Assembly: GCA_016718385.1 (NCBI GenBank)
Contig: JADKDK010000006.1
Span: 434,001 to 498,000, forward strand
Reading direction: 5' to 3'
From: Gammaproteobacteria bacterium
Lineage (GTDB): Bacteria > Pseudomonadota > Gammaproteobacteria > Pseudomonadales > UBA5518
Length of the DNA: 64,000 nt
Shown piece after piece: positions 1-8,847 of this stretch (its first letter is position 1; the number at the start of each line of letters is the position of its first letter). The position numbers and the translations under genes were made by a program. The notes under the pieces were generated by a model. The model had not been told where the DNA came from. It searched no databases and was given only the letters and a program-made list of their open reading frames with translations.

Positions 1-1140
1 GAGCACCGTGCAGATCTGCGCCAGGAAGGTGCGCTCCGGGGTGGGCGCCTTCACGCCGAGCACGCCGAGGATGATGAACGAGGCCGCGAAGATCACGATC
101 GCCGCACGGCTCAGCGCACCCTTGTAGCGGATGGACTTCACCGGGCTGCGATCCAGCCAGGGCAGCACGAACATGATCGCGATCGCCGCCGCCATCACCA
201 CGAAGCCACCGAACTTGTCCGGCACGGCGCGCAGCATCGAGTAGAAGGGCGTGTAGTACCAGACCGGCGCGATGTGCGCAGGCGTCTTCAGCGAGTTGGC
301 TTCCTCGAAGTTCGCGAACTCCAGGAAGTAGCCGCCCATCTCGGGCGCGAAGAAGATGATGGCGCAGAACACGAACAGGAACACCACCACGCCGACGATG
401 TCGTGCACCGTGTAGTAGGGGTGGAAGGCGACGCCGTCGAGCGGTACGCCGTTGGCGTCCTTCTTCTTCTTGATCTCGACGCCGTCGGGGTTGTTCGAGC
501 CGACCTCGTGCAGCGCCAGCAGGTGCAGCACCACCAGCGCGAGCAGGATGATCGGGACCGCCACCACGTGCAACGCGAAGAAACGGTTCAGCGTGATGCC
601 CGAGATCAGGTAGTCACCGCGGATCCATTGCACGAGGTCTTCGCCGAAGTACGGGATCGCGCCGAACAGCGAGATGATCACCTGTGCGCCCCAGTACGAC
701 ATCTGGCCCCACGGCAGCACGTAGCCGAGGAAACCCTCCGCCATCAGCATGAAATAGATGGCCATGCCGAAGATCCAGATGAGCTCGCGCGGCTTGCGAT
801 ACGAGCCGTAGAGCAGCCCGCGGAACATGTGCAGGTAGACCACCGCGAAGAACGCCGATGCCCCCGTGGAGTGCATGTAGCGGATCAGCCAGCCGTACTC
901 GACGTCGCGCATGATGTATTCGACGGCGGCGAACGCGCGCTCGGCCGAGGGCTCGAAGCTCATCGTCAGCCAGACGCCCGTCAGCAACTGGTTGACCAGC
1001 ACCAGCAGCGAGAGCACGCCGAAGAAGTACCAGAAGTTGAAGTTCTTCGGCGCGTAGTACTTGCCCATGTGGGTGTCCCACGCGCGCACGATCGGCAGAC
1101 GCGCATCGACCCAGTCCCGCAGACCAATCAGCCAGTTCAT
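1..1140 (-). CDS. petB: Cytochrome b subunit of the bc1 complex (partial, C-terminus outside window)
   Basis: Membrane core subunit of ubiquinol:cytochrome c reductase; it carries two b hemes and oxidises quinol in the respiratory chain. The 380 codons present run off the left edge. The reading begins MNWLIGLRDW and contains the heme-ligand helices (GASAFFAVVYLHMFRGLLYG and a second His pair around RFFALHVVAVPIILLALVVLHL), the quinol-site loop with PEMGGYF rather than PEWY, and a long hydrophobic profile typical of the family. Its ATG overlaps the petA stop by one base (TAATG), so the two genes are translationally coupled in a petAB(C) operon; the cytochrome c1 gene should lie just outside the window. 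Confidence 0.95.
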   Translation of the reverse strand, partial: MNWLIGLRDWVDARLPIVRAWDTHMGKYYAPKNFNFWYFFGVLSLLVLVNQLLTGVWLTMSFEPSAERAFAAVEYIMRDVEYGWLIRYMHSTGASAFFAVVYLHMFRGLLYGSYRKPRELIWIFGMAIYFMLMAEGFLGYVLPWGQMSYWGAQVIISLFGAIPYFGEDLVQWIRGDYLISGITLNRFFALHVVAVPIILLALVVLHLLALHEVGSNNPDGVEIKKKKDANGVPLDGVAFHPYYTVHDIVGVVVFLFVFCAIIFFAPEMGGYFLEFANFEEANSLKTPAHIAPVWYYTPFYSMLRAVPDKFGGFVVMAAAIAIMFVLPWLDRSPVKSIRYKGALSRAAIVIFAASFIILGVLGVKAPTPERTFLAQICTVL

Positions 1141-1742
1141 TACGCGGTCTCCTGATCAACGCCGATTACCAGAACCTTTTCGCTCTCGTACATGTGCGGC
1201 GGCACCTCGAGGTTCAGCGGCGCCGGGACGCTCTTGAACACGCGGCCCGCGAGGTCGAACTTGGAGCCGTGGCAGGGGCAGAAGAAGCCGCCGAGCCACT
1301 GGTCGCCCCCGAGGTCGGTCGCGCCCACGTCGGGCCGGTATTTCGGCGCACACCCCAGGTGGGTGCACAGTCCGACCAGCACCAGGAATTCCGGCTTGAT
1401 CGAGCGCTGGACACCCTCGGCGTAGGCCGGCTGCGCGGATTCGGCAGATTCCGGGTCACGCAGCACGTCGACCAGCGATCCGGTCGTCAACGCATCCAGG
1501 CTCTCCTGCGTGCGGCGCACCACGTAGACCGGCTTCCCGCGCCACTCGACCACGACCATCTGGCCGGGCTCGAGCTTGCTGATGTCCGCCTTCACCGGAG
1601 CCCCTGCCGCCTTGGCCTTGGCGCTCGGATTCCAGGAAGACAAGAACGGGACGGCTACACCGACGACTCCAGCCGCACCTACAACCGAGGTGGCGACGGT
1701 CAGGAACTGCCGCCTCCCCTTGTTAACGCCTTTAGTACTCAC
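1140..1742 (-). CDS. petA: Rieske iron-sulfur subunit of the cytochrome bc1 complex
   Basis: Periplasmic [2Fe-2S] subunit that passes electrons from quinol to cytochrome c1. The cluster motifs CTHLGC and CPCHGSKFD are both intact. The N-terminus has a twin-arginine signal (GRRQFLT) before a hydrophobic anchor, as expected for Tat export of a folded Fe-S protein. I chose the GTG at 1742, giving 200 residues, the normal length. It has a GGAG ribosome site about ten bases upstream, and longer readings add only non-homologous sequence. The gene lies downstream of rpsI, separated by a hairpin, and overlaps petB by one base. Confidence 0.95.
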   Translation of the reverse strand: MSTKGVNKGRRQFLTVATSVVGAAGVVGVAVPFLSSWNPSAKAKAAGAPVKADISKLEPGQMVVVEWRGKPVYVVRRTQESLDALTTGSLVDVLRDPESAESAQPAYAEGVQRSIKPEFLVLVGLCTHLGCAPKYRPDVGATDLGGDQWLGGFFCPCHGSKFDLAGRVFKSVPAPLNLEVPPHMYESEKVLVIGVDQETA

Positions 1743-1897
1743 GAGGGAGATTCTCCAATCCTGGATGGACGCAACACCGCGCCGCGGGGCGAATTTTGCG
1801 GCCGGAATGCTAAAGAAATTCCCTGCCGCTGACAAGGAATTTGGGGATATTGCGCTGTCATCGGCATCGTCGCACGCAAGCTTGCGCTCCACACGGC

Positions 1898-1929
1898 AAA
1901 ACGCCCGGGCCATTGCTGGACCGGGCGTT
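1898..1929 (-). terminator. Hairpin terminator after rpsI
   Basis: On the minus strand a perfect 9-bp stem (AACGCCCGG pairing with CCGGGCGTT, 12-base loop) sits about 50 bases past the rpsI stop and is followed by a short T run. It probably ends the rplM-rpsI transcript before petA. The T tract is short, so termination may be partial. Confidence 0.6.
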
Positions 1930-1977
1930 CCGGAGGATGAGCATCGACTGGACCCCGGATGGACCCGGGTGCCACGA

Positions 1978-2370
1978 TCAGCGCTTCGAGTACTGTGGAC
2001 GCTTGCGCGCCTTGCGCAGACCGACCTTCTTGCGCTCGACCTCGCGCGCGTCCCGGGTCACATAACCCTGCTGGCGCAGCGCGGATTTGAGCGTCTCGTC
2101 GTATTCGATCAGGGCGCGCGTGATGCCATGGCGGATCGCGCCCGCCTGGCCGAAGCTGCCACCGCCGGCAACCGAGACGTGAACGTCGAATTTCTCGCCC
2201 AGCCCGACCAGTTCCAGAGGCTGACGCACGATCATGCGTGCCACCTGACGCCCGAAATACTGCTCCAGCGGGCGGTCATTGATCGAGATGGCGCCGCGCC
2301 CCTGCCTCAGAAAGACTCGGGCAGTGGCGGTCTTGCGTCGTCCGGTTCCGTAATACTGCGTAGCGGCCAT
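1978..2370 (-). CDS. rpsI: 30S ribosomal protein S9
   Basis: Small-subunit protein whose basic C-terminal tail reaches the P-site tRNA. The 130-residue protein is full length, with the YYGTGRRKTATARV start and the invariant KKVGLRKARKRPQYSKR tail ending in SKR. It follows rplM by 17 bases and is co-transcribed with it, as in nearly all proteobacteria. Confidence 0.98.
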   Translation of the reverse strand: MAATQYYGTGRRKTATARVFLRQGRGAISINDRPLEQYFGRQVARMIVRQPLELVGLGEKFDVHVSVAGGGSFGQAGAIRHGITRALIEYDETLKSALRQQGYVTRDAREVERKKVGLRKARKRPQYSKR

Positions 2371-2387
2371 GTGTGTGTATGTTCCAG

Positions 2388-2816
2388 TCAGAACTCGAGT
2401 GCTTTCGGTTGCTGCGCCGCGTGCGGGTGTTCGCTGCCAGCGTACACCTTCAGCTTGCGCGCCATGGCCCGGCCCAGCGGGTTCTTCGGGAGCATGCCCT
2501 TGACCGCCATTTCGATTGCCTGCTCGGGCGCTTTCTCGATCAGCTTCTCGAAGCTGATCGACTTCAGACCACCCGGATAGCCCGTGTGGTGGTGATAGAT
2601 CTTGGCTTTCGCCTTGTTGCCGGTCACGTGCACCTTCTCGGCATTCACGACGACGATGAAGTCGCCGGTGTCCGTGTGCGGGGTGAACTCGGGCTTGTGC
2701 TTGCCGCGCAGGCGCGAAGCAATGGCACTGGCCATGCGGCCGAGCGTCTGGCCGTCGGCATCGATTACGTACCAGGACTGCTCAACGCTGCCGGGTTTGG
2801 CGGAAATTGTCTTCAT
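2388..2816 (-). CDS. rplM: 50S ribosomal protein L13
   Basis: Early-assembly large-subunit protein. It has 142 residues, the usual length, with the characteristic LGRMAS segment, the YHHHTGYPGG motif and GMLPKNPLGRAM near the C-terminus. It is the first gene of the rplM-rpsI operon, and a plausible sigma-70 promoter lies about 40-70 bases upstream. A GAGGCGAG ribosome site precedes the ATG. Confidence 0.98.
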   Translation of the reverse strand: MKTISAKPGSVEQSWYVIDADGQTLGRMASAIASRLRGKHKPEFTPHTDTGDFIVVVNAEKVHVTGNKAKAKIYHHHTGYPGGLKSISFEKLIEKAPEQAIEMAVKGMLPKNPLGRAMARKLKVYAGSEHPHAAQQPKALEF

Positions 2817-2856
2817 CTGCTCGCCTCAACGGGAAAGGGCCCGGAAAAGGGTGCGA

Positions 2857-2886
2857 ATACTACACCATGGAAATTGGCCCGGACAA
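2857..2886 (-). promoter_or_regulatory. Predicted sigma-70 promoter for rplM-rpsI
   Basis: On the minus strand TTGTCC is followed after 18 bases by TAGTAT, matching the -35/-10 arrangement in the zapE-rplM gap. The expected transcription start leaves a leader of about 35 bases before rplM. Recognised by eye only. Confidence 0.45.
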
Positions 2887-2919
2887 GCGCGAAGCCGGGA
2901 ATTTTCACGCGGCGCGCGC

Positions 2920-4029
2920 TCAGGCGCGATGCGCGCGTGCCAGGTACTCGTGCGACTGCATCTCCATCAGGCGGCTGACGGTGCGCTGGAACTCGAAACC
3001 GAGCCGTCCACCGGCATAGAGTTCGCCCAGTGGTGCGGCCGCAGACAGCACCAGCTTGACGTTGCGGTCGTAGAATTCATCGACCAGGTTGATGAATCGC
3101 CGCGCCTGGTCGTCCTTGTCGGCGGTGAACACCGGCACGCCACCCACCAGCACCGCGTGGAACTCGCGCGCCAGCTCGATGTAGTCGTTCTGGCTCCGCG
3201 GGCCGTCACACAGCTCGGCGAAGTCGAACCATACCACGTCATCGGCGCAGAATCGCGTGCGTATGGGCCGCCCCTCCACCTCGAGCACACGCTCGCGCAC
3301 GGGCTCCTCCGGCGCCAGGCTGGTAAAGCTTCGCATCAGGCTTTCGTCGGCCCTGTCGCCCAGGGGGCAGTGGTAGAGCTGCGCCTGCTCGAGCCGGCGC
3401 AGCCGGTGGTCGATGCCGCCGTCGACTTTGATGACGCGCGTGTGACGCTTGATCATCGCGATGGCCGGCAGGAAACGCGCGCGCTGCAAGCCGTCGCGGT
3501 AGAGATCGTCGGGCTCCACGTTGGAGGTCGCCACCAGCGTGACGCCGCGCGCGAACAGTTCCTCGAACAACCCTGCGAGCAGCATGGCATCGGTGATGTC
3601 CGCGACGAAGAACTCGTCGAAACAGAGCAGGCGGGCCTCGCGTGCGATCCTCTTCCCGATCAACCTGAGCGGGTTCTTCTCCCCGGCGCAGTCGCTCAGT
3701 TCGCGGTGCACGCGCTGCATGAATCGATGGAAGTGTGTGCGCAGTTTCTCCTCGAACGGGATGCTCGCGTAAAAGAGATCCATCAGGTGCGTCTTCCCGC
3801 GCCCGACCCCGCCCCAGAGATAGAGCCCCATGACCGGCTCACGGCTGTCGCCGGCGACCCGCGACACCAGTCGGCGCATGCGACCGCGCGCGGGCCGTCC
3901 CGTGAGTTCCTCATAGACGCGTTGCAACTCCCCGACCGCCCGCTCCTGCGCCGGATCGTGCACGAAGCCCGGTCGCCCCAACTCCGCACGATAGCGTTCT
4001 GCCGGTCCCATTTCCCTCAGCTCACCCAC
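2920..4029 (-). CDS. zapE: Cell-division AAA ATPase ZapE (AFG1 family)
   Basis: P-loop ATPase of the AFG1/YhcM family; in E. coli ZapE binds FtsZ and destabilises the Z-ring, and mitochondrial relatives handle membrane-protein quality control. Walker A GGVGRGKT is near residues 73-80 and Walker B is LLCFDEFFV, followed by the family segment DITDAMLL. Length 369 residues is normal. I chose the GTG at 4029 because GGGGAG lies seven bases upstream; an in-frame ATG at 4011 has its purine-rich site too close. zapE next to rplM-rpsI is a widespread arrangement. It is divergent from zapG, another cell-envelope division gene. Confidence 0.92.
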   Translation of the reverse strand: MGELREMGPAERYRAELGRPGFVHDPAQERAVGELQRVYEELTGRPARGRMRRLVSRVAGDSREPVMGLYLWGGVGRGKTHLMDLFYASIPFEEKLRTHFHRFMQRVHRELSDCAGEKNPLRLIGKRIAREARLLCFDEFFVADITDAMLLAGLFEELFARGVTLVATSNVEPDDLYRDGLQRARFLPAIAMIKRHTRVIKVDGGIDHRLRRLEQAQLYHCPLGDRADESLMRSFTSLAPEEPVRERVLEVEGRPIRTRFCADDVVWFDFAELCDGPRSQNDYIELAREFHAVLVGGVPVFTADKDDQARRFINLVDEFYDRNVKLVLSAAAPLGELYAGGRLGFEFQRTVSRLMEMQSHEYLARAHRA

Positions 4030-4056
4030 GATGCAACTCCCCAGGCGGTTGCGCAA

Positions 4057-4124
4057 TGTATAGAGACGCCCCCGTGGTCGCAACCGTTGTGCGCCTACCT
4101 CGGCCCCGGCATAGTGGTTATACT
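4057..4124. promoter_or_regulatory. Divergent zapE/zapG promoter region
   Basis: A minus-strand -10-like TATACA (4062-4057) lies about 28 bases before the zapE GTG, and a plus-strand TATACT (4119-4124) lies about 40 bases before the zapG TTG. Neither has a convincing -35 at ideal spacing, so only the -10 elements are supported. Confidence 0.3.
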
Positions 4125-4164
4125 CTGCCCGCGCACGCCAATCCGACTCAGGGGAGCCGCTCCG

Positions 4165-4617
4165 TTGTACAGTTCTGCCGCTTTCTGGATCACCGTCGTC
4201 GCATGCCTGCTCGCCGGCGTGGCAGCCGGGTGGCTGATCCGGCGCCAATTCGACCCCGCGGAACAGCGTCAGCGCGACCTCGAGCGGCGGCTGCTCGAGA
4301 ACGAACTGGCGTTGCGCGACTACAAGGCGCAGGTCACCTCGCACTTCAAGGGTACGGCGGAACGGGTCAACCGGTTGACGGAAGATTACCGCGAGTTGCA
4401 CCAGCACCTTGCCGAAGGCGCGCTGGGGCTGTGCGAACCGCGCCAGCCCGGCGACGAGCCGCCGTTGCTGACCAGCCTCGGCGGCCCGGGATATCGCTCG
4501 GCCGCTTCAGTGCCGCCCTCCGTGAACCCGCCACTCGACTACGCGCCGCGCGGTTCGACGCAGCAGCCCGGCATGCTCAACGAGGAATATGACCTGGAAA
4601 GGGTCCATGCCGGCTGA
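4165..4617 (+). CDS. zapG: Z-ring-associated membrane protein ZapG (YhcB family)
   Basis: Small inner-membrane protein with one N-terminal transmembrane helix (about residues 7-25) followed by a charged coiled coil, the plan of YhcB/ZapG (DUF1043), which links envelope synthesis and division in E. coli. The coil includes QRQRDLERRLLENELALRDY and a DYRELHQHLA segment typical of the family; the proline-rich tail is poorly conserved. Start is a TTG at 4165 with GGGGAG eight bases upstream; no ATG fits. It gives 150 residues, near the family norm. degS follows 27 bases later. Confidence 0.88.
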   Translation: MYSSAAFWITVVACLLAGVAAGWLIRRQFDPAEQRQRDLERRLLENELALRDYKAQVTSHFKGTAERVNRLTEDYRELHQHLAEGALGLCEPRQPGDEPPLLTSLGGPGYRSAASVPPSVNPPLDYAPRGSTQQPGMLNEEYDLERVHAG

Positions 4618-4644
4618 GCGCACACTCGCGCGCAGGGACGGCTC

Positions 4645-5775
4645 TTGACCGATACGCCGGGGTTGAACGGCTGGCGCGCCATGGGCTGGCCGGTCGCCAC
4701 CGGACTGATGGCGGCGCTGCTGATCCTGCAGGCCCTGCATTACCGTGAACTCGCCGAGCGGCCCACGACGAGCACCGAGGCTGCCAGCATCGATGCACCG
4801 GCGTCCTACGCCGCTGCCGTGCGCCGTGCCACGCCCGCCGTGGTCAACATCTACACCCGCAAGGTCGTGCGCCGTCCTTACAACCCGCTGTTCGACGAGC
4901 CCTTCTTCCAGCGGCTGCTCAATCGCGGCACGGCTCCGCAGCGCGAGCGCATCCAGCGCAGCCTGGGCTCCGGGGTGATCATGTCCGGCGACGGTTACCT
5001 GCTCACCAACAACCACGTCATCGAAGGTGCGAACGAGATCCTGGTGCTGCTCGCGGACGGACGCGATGCGATCGCGAAAGTGATCGGCACCGATCCCGAC
5101 ACCGATCTCGCGGTGCTCGACATAGACCTGCCGCAGCTGCAGCCGATCCCGGTCGGCAACCCCGACGCCGCGGAGGTCGGCGACGTGGTGCTCGCGATCG
5201 GCAACCCCTACGGCTTCGGCCAGAGCGTGTCGCAGGGAATCATCAGTGCGACCGGACGCTTCGGCCTGCAGCTGAACACCTACGAGAACTACATCCAGAC
5301 CGATGCCGCGATCAATCCCGGCAACTCCGGCGGCGCGCTGCTCGATGCGCACGGCAACCTGCTCGGGATCAACACCGCGATCTATTCGCGCTCGGGCGAA
5401 TGGCAGGGAATCGGTCTCGCGATCCCGGCCGACTACGCGATCAAGGTGCTGCGCGACATCGTCGCGCACGGCTACGTGGTGCGCGGCTGGCTCGGCGTGG
5501 AAGTGCAGCCGCTGCCCGCGCGCATCGTCACCGCCGACGGAGCGCACACGGGGCTGGTCGTGAGCAGCGTCGAGCCCGGCAGCCCGGCGCAGACCGCCGG
5601 CGTTCAGGCCGGCGACATCCTGCTCGCGCTGAACGGAACCGCGACCAGCCAGGGACGCAATGCGATGTACCGCATCGCACTGATGGCTCCGGGGGACGCC
5701 TTCGAACTGGAAATCTATCGCGGCGAGCAGATCACCCGGCTCGCCGGAACCCTGGGGCAGCGCCCTCAGGACTGA
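4645..5775 (+). CDS. degS: Membrane-anchored periplasmic serine protease, DegS/AlgW type
   Basis: HtrA-family protease. One N-terminal membrane anchor (about residues 15-32), a trypsin-like domain with triad His124 (NNHVIEG), Asp154 (DTDLAVLDI) and Ser228 (NPGNSGGALLD), and a single PDZ domain from about residue 275. One PDZ plus an anchor is the DegS/AlgW plan, not DegP (two PDZ, cleaved signal). DegS family members cut the anti-sigma factor RseA/MucA when misfolded porins bind the PDZ, releasing sigma-E; that role is inferred here. The TTG start has AGGGA six bases upstream. The 3' end overlaps hisC, which is convergent, by ten bases. Confidence 0.92.
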   Translation: MTDTPGLNGWRAMGWPVATGLMAALLILQALHYRELAERPTTSTEAASIDAPASYAAAVRRATPAVVNIYTRKVVRRPYNPLFDEPFFQRLLNRGTAPQRERIQRSLGSGVIMSGDGYLLTNNHVIEGANEILVLLADGRDAIAKVIGTDPDTDLAVLDIDLPQLQPIPVGNPDAAEVGDVVLAIGNPYGFGQSVSQGIISATGRFGLQLNTYENYIQTDAAINPGNSGGALLDAHGNLLGINTAIYSRSGEWQGIGLAIPADYAIKVLRDIVAHGYVVRGWLGVEVQPLPARIVTADGAHTGLVVSSVEPGSPAQTAGVQAGDILLALNGTATSQGRNAMYRIALMAPGDAFELEIYRGEQITRLAGTLGQRPQD

Positions 5776-6866
5776 ACGGCCAGCTCGGCATCCAGCGCCA
5801 CGAGCAGGGCATCGTTCTCGGCCGGCGCCCCGATCGTCAGGCGCAGGCAGTTCGCGAGCAGCGGGTGCCCCCCGTCGAGACACTTCACCAGCACGCCACG
5901 CCGGGCCATGCCGGCATGCACGGTGCGCGCCGACGCCGCGTGCGGACGCACCAGCAGGAAATTCGCCTCGCTCTGCCAGCAATGCAGCCTCGCGTCGGCC
6001 TGCAGCCGCACGAGCAGCCGGGCGCGCTCGGAGACGATCAGCCGCGTCTGCGCGTCCAGCACGTCGAAATGCTCCAGCGCCACCTCGGCGGCGACCTGGT
6101 TCAGCGTGCCGATGTTGTAGGGCAGGCGGATCTTGTCGAACTCCGCGATCCAGCGCGGATCGCCGATCAGGTAACCCAGGCGCAGCGCCGCGAGCCCGAG
6201 CTTCGACAACGTGCGCATGATCAGCAGGTTCGGGTATTCGTCGAGCAGGGCCGTGTGGTCGCGCGAGGCGAACGCGAGATAGGCCTCATCGATCACGACC
6301 AGCGCATCGGCCGCCTCCAGCACCGCGCGCAGGCTCGCCTCGTCGAACAGGTTGCCGGTGGGGTTGTTCGGACAGGCCAGGAAGATCAGCCGCGGCCGGT
6401 GCAACCGTATCGCTTCGCGCATGGCGGGCACGTCGAGCTGGAAATCGGAGCGCAGCGTCACTTCCTCGAAGCGCACGTTCAGCCACTGCGAAATCAGGCG
6501 GAACATCACGAAGGACGGGGCCGGGGCGAGCACGCAGCACCCGGGCCCCGACACGCCGGCAATCAGCATCTGGATGATCTCGTCGCTGCCGTTGCCGAGC
6601 AGGATCCCCCAGCGCGGATCTATCCCGAAGGTGCTGCGGATGCTCGCACTCAGCGCCCTCGCCTGCGGATCCGGGTAGCGGTTGAGCGCCGCGGTGGCGA
6701 CGCGCTCGCCGAGCAGCGACTGCAGCTGCGCAGGCAGCGCAAAGGGGTTTTCCATCGCATCGAGCTTGACCATGCCGCGCGCATCGGCGACATGATAGGC
6801 GGCGGTCGCGCGCACGTCGGCGCGCACCAGCGCATTCACCCAGTCCGCGGCATCGCGTCGCGTCAT
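5766..6866 (-). CDS. hisC: Histidinol-phosphate aminotransferase
   Basis: PLP enzyme converting imidazole acetol-phosphate and glutamate to histidinol-phosphate. It is a fold-type I aminotransferase of 366 residues with ENPF near the N-terminus, ACPNNPTGN (about 164-172), VIDEAY (191-196) and the Schiff-base lysine near 222 in TLSKLGLAALRLGY. It overlaps hisD by four bases and is the last gene of ibaG-murA-hisG-hisD-hisC, a cluster shared with Pseudomonas. Confidence 0.96.
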   Translation of the reverse strand: MTRRDAADWVNALVRADVRATAAYHVADARGMVKLDAMENPFALPAQLQSLLGERVATAALNRYPDPQARALSASIRSTFGIDPRWGILLGNGSDEIIQMLIAGVSGPGCCVLAPAPSFVMFRLISQWLNVRFEEVTLRSDFQLDVPAMREAIRLHRPRLIFLACPNNPTGNLFDEASLRAVLEAADALVVIDEAYLAFASRDHTALLDEYPNLLIMRTLSKLGLAALRLGYLIGDPRWIAEFDKIRLPYNIGTLNQVAAEVALEHFDVLDAQTRLIVSERARLLVRLQADARLHCWQSEANFLLVRPHAASARTVHAGMARRGVLVKCLDGGHPLLANCLRLTIGAPAENDALLVALDAELAVQS

Positions 6867-8173
6867 GCGCCCTCTCCGGATTTGAGCACCCGCGCCGCGG
6901 CCGAGAGCGCGTGCGCCTGCAGCGATTCGGATTCCGCGAGCACGCGCGCGAGCCGGCCCAGCCGGTCCGCGCCGGCCGGCGAACAGCCGATCAACGAGCT
7001 GCGCTTCTGGAAATCGTGCACGCCCAGTGGCGAGGCGAAACGCGCCGTGCCCGCCGTCGGCAGCACGTGGCTGGGTCCGGCGCAGTAATCGCCGATGGCC
7101 TCCGGCGTGTGACGCCCGAGAAACACCGCGCCGGCGTGGCGTATCGCCGCGAGCAGCTGCTCGGGCTCGGCGACCGAGAGCTCGAGGTGTTCCGGCGCGA
7201 TGCGGTTGCTGATCTCTGCGGCCTCGGCGAGATCACGCACGAGGATGAACGCACCGCGCGCCGCCAGCGAGCGCCCGATGATGTCCGCGCGCGCCATCGC
7301 CGGCAGCAGCCGCGCAATGCAGTTCGCCACCGCATCGAGGAAGGCGGAGTCCGGGCTGATCAGGATGGACTGGGCATGCTCGTCGTGCTCGGCCTGCGAG
7401 AACAGGTCGAGCGCGATCCACTCGGGATCGGTGGCGCCGTCGCAGATCACCGCGATTTCCGACGGGCCGGCGATCATGTCGATGCCCACCTCGCCGAACA
7501 CCTGGCGCTTGGCCTCGGCGACATACACGTTGCCGGGGCCGACGATCTTGTCCGCGCGCGGCACCGTGGCCGTGCCGAAGGCCAGCGCCGCCACCGCCTG
7601 CGCGCCGCCGATCGTGAACACGCGATCCACGCCGGCGATGTGCGCGGCCGCCAGCACCGCGTCGCTCAGCTCTCCGCGCGGGGCGGGCACGACCATCACC
7701 AGCTCGCCCACGCCGGCGACCCGCGCCGGAATGGCGTTCATCAGCACCGAGGAGGGATAGCTGGCCTTGCCGCCCGGCACGTAGAGCCCGGCGCGATCGA
7801 GGGCGGTGATGCGCTGTCCGAGCAGCGTGCCGTCGGCGTCGCGGTACTGCCACGATTCCTGGCGCTGGCGCAGGTGATAGGACTCGATGCGCGATGCCAC
7901 CGCCTGTAGCGCCTCGCGCAGCTGTGAGGGGATGCGCGCCGACGCCTGCGCCAGCGCGGCGGGCGCAATCTCCAGCCCGGTGGCCTCGGCGAGCGCGCGC
8001 GCATCGAAACGGTTGGTGTATTCGAGCAGCGCCGCGTCGCCGCGCGCGCGCACGTCGGCAATGATCGCGGCGACCTGCTCCACGACACCCGCGTCGCGCT
8101 GCGCGCTGAAATCCAGCAGCTCCGCCAGTTCGCCCGCGAAACCGGGTGCCGACGCGTCGAGGCGGCGCATCAT
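6863..8173 (-). CDS. hisD: Histidinol dehydrogenase
   Basis: Zinc enzyme for the last two steps of histidine synthesis, oxidising histidinol to histidine with two NAD. The full-length protein has 436 residues and contains GLYVPGG, the signature IAGPSE, the zinc-site region SQAEHDEHAQ, and NRIAPEHLEL. The start is the first of a tandem ATGATG that overlaps the hisG TGA; the second ATG at 8170 is an equally possible start. Tight overlaps on both sides indicate translational coupling. Confidence 0.96.
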   Translation of the reverse strand: MMRRLDASAPGFAGELAELLDFSAQRDAGVVEQVAAIIADVRARGDAALLEYTNRFDARALAEATGLEIAPAALAQASARIPSQLREALQAVASRIESYHLRQRQESWQYRDADGTLLGQRITALDRAGLYVPGGKASYPSSVLMNAIPARVAGVGELVMVVPAPRGELSDAVLAAAHIAGVDRVFTIGGAQAVAALAFGTATVPRADKIVGPGNVYVAEAKRQVFGEVGIDMIAGPSEIAVICDGATDPEWIALDLFSQAEHDEHAQSILISPDSAFLDAVANCIARLLPAMARADIIGRSLAARGAFILVRDLAEAAEISNRIAPEHLELSVAEPEQLLAAIRHAGAVFLGRHTPEAIGDYCAGPSHVLPTAGTARFASPLGVHDFQKRSSLIGCSPAGADRLGRLARVLAESESLQAHALSAAARVLKSGEGA

Positions 8174-8847
8174 GCCGCGCCGCCCGGGCGCGCCGCCGCA
8201 TCGCGCTGCCCGACCGCGGCCGCGAGACCCTCGATGAGTTCTCCCAGCGGCCCGGGCCGCAGCTTCATCGCGGCCTTGTTCACCACCAGGCGCGAACTGA
8301 TCTCGGCGATGGTCTCGATGGGCTCCAGGCCGTTGGCGCGCAGCGTGTTGCCGGTATCGACGATGTCGACGATACGCTCGGCGAGTCCCAGCACCGGGGC
8401 CAGCTCCATCGCGCCGTAGAGCTTGATGATGTCGGCCTGCAGGCCCTGGGCGGCATAGAAACGGCGCGCCACGTTGACGAATTTCGTCGCCACGCGCACG
8501 CGCGAGCGCAGCGGTGCACGCTCGACCAGGCCGGCCGTCATCAGCCGGCAGCGCGCGATACCCAGATCGAGCGGTTCGTAGAGCCCCTCGCTGCCGGCCT
8601 CGAGCAGCATGTCGCGTCCCACCACGCCGGCGTCGGCCGCGCCGTGGCGCACGTACACGGAGACATCCGAGCCGCGCAGCACCAGCAAGCGGACGTCTGC
8701 GCGGTTGGTGCCTATGACCAGCTTGCGGCTCGAACCCGGGTCTTCCTCGGGCACGATGCCGGCGGCAGCCAGCAGCGGCAGGCAGTCCTTGAGGATGCGC
8801 CCGCGCGTCAGCGCGAGCGTCAGCGGCGTGCCGGCTGAGGCGCTCAT
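8170..8847 (-). CDS. hisG: ATP phosphoribosyltransferase, short form (HisG-S)
   Basis: First enzyme of histidine synthesis, joining ATP and PRPP. The 225-residue protein has the catalytic domain (LALTRGRILKDCLPLL at the start and the PRPP loop with DIVDTGNTLRANGL) but no C-terminal ACT-like regulatory domain. Short HisG proteins need HisZ, a histidyl-tRNA-synthetase-like partner, for activity and histidine feedback; no hisZ is in this window. ATG overlaps the murA stop (ATGA). Longer readings add unrelated residues. Confidence 0.95.
   Translation of the reverse strand: MSASAGTPLTLALTRGRILKDCLPLLAAAGIVPEEDPGSSRKLVIGTNRADVRLLVLRGSDVSVYVRHGAADAGVVGRDMLLEAGSEGLYEPLDLGIARCRLMTAGLVERAPLRSRVRVATKFVNVARRFYAAQGLQADIIKLYGAMELAPVLGLAERIVDIVDTGNTLRANGLEPIETIAEISSRLVVNKAAMKLRPGPLGELIEGLAAAVGQRDAAARPGGAA

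Noticed and set aside
274..1155. A 293-codon plus-strand frame over petB
   Set aside because: Antisense shadow; the minus strand encodes an unmistakable cytochrome b.
2602..4617. A 671-codon plus-strand open frame across zapE
   Set aside because: Only its last 150 codons (zapG) match a family; the rest is antisense to zapE and rplM with His/Gln/Arg-rich composition typical of antisense reading in GC-rich DNA.
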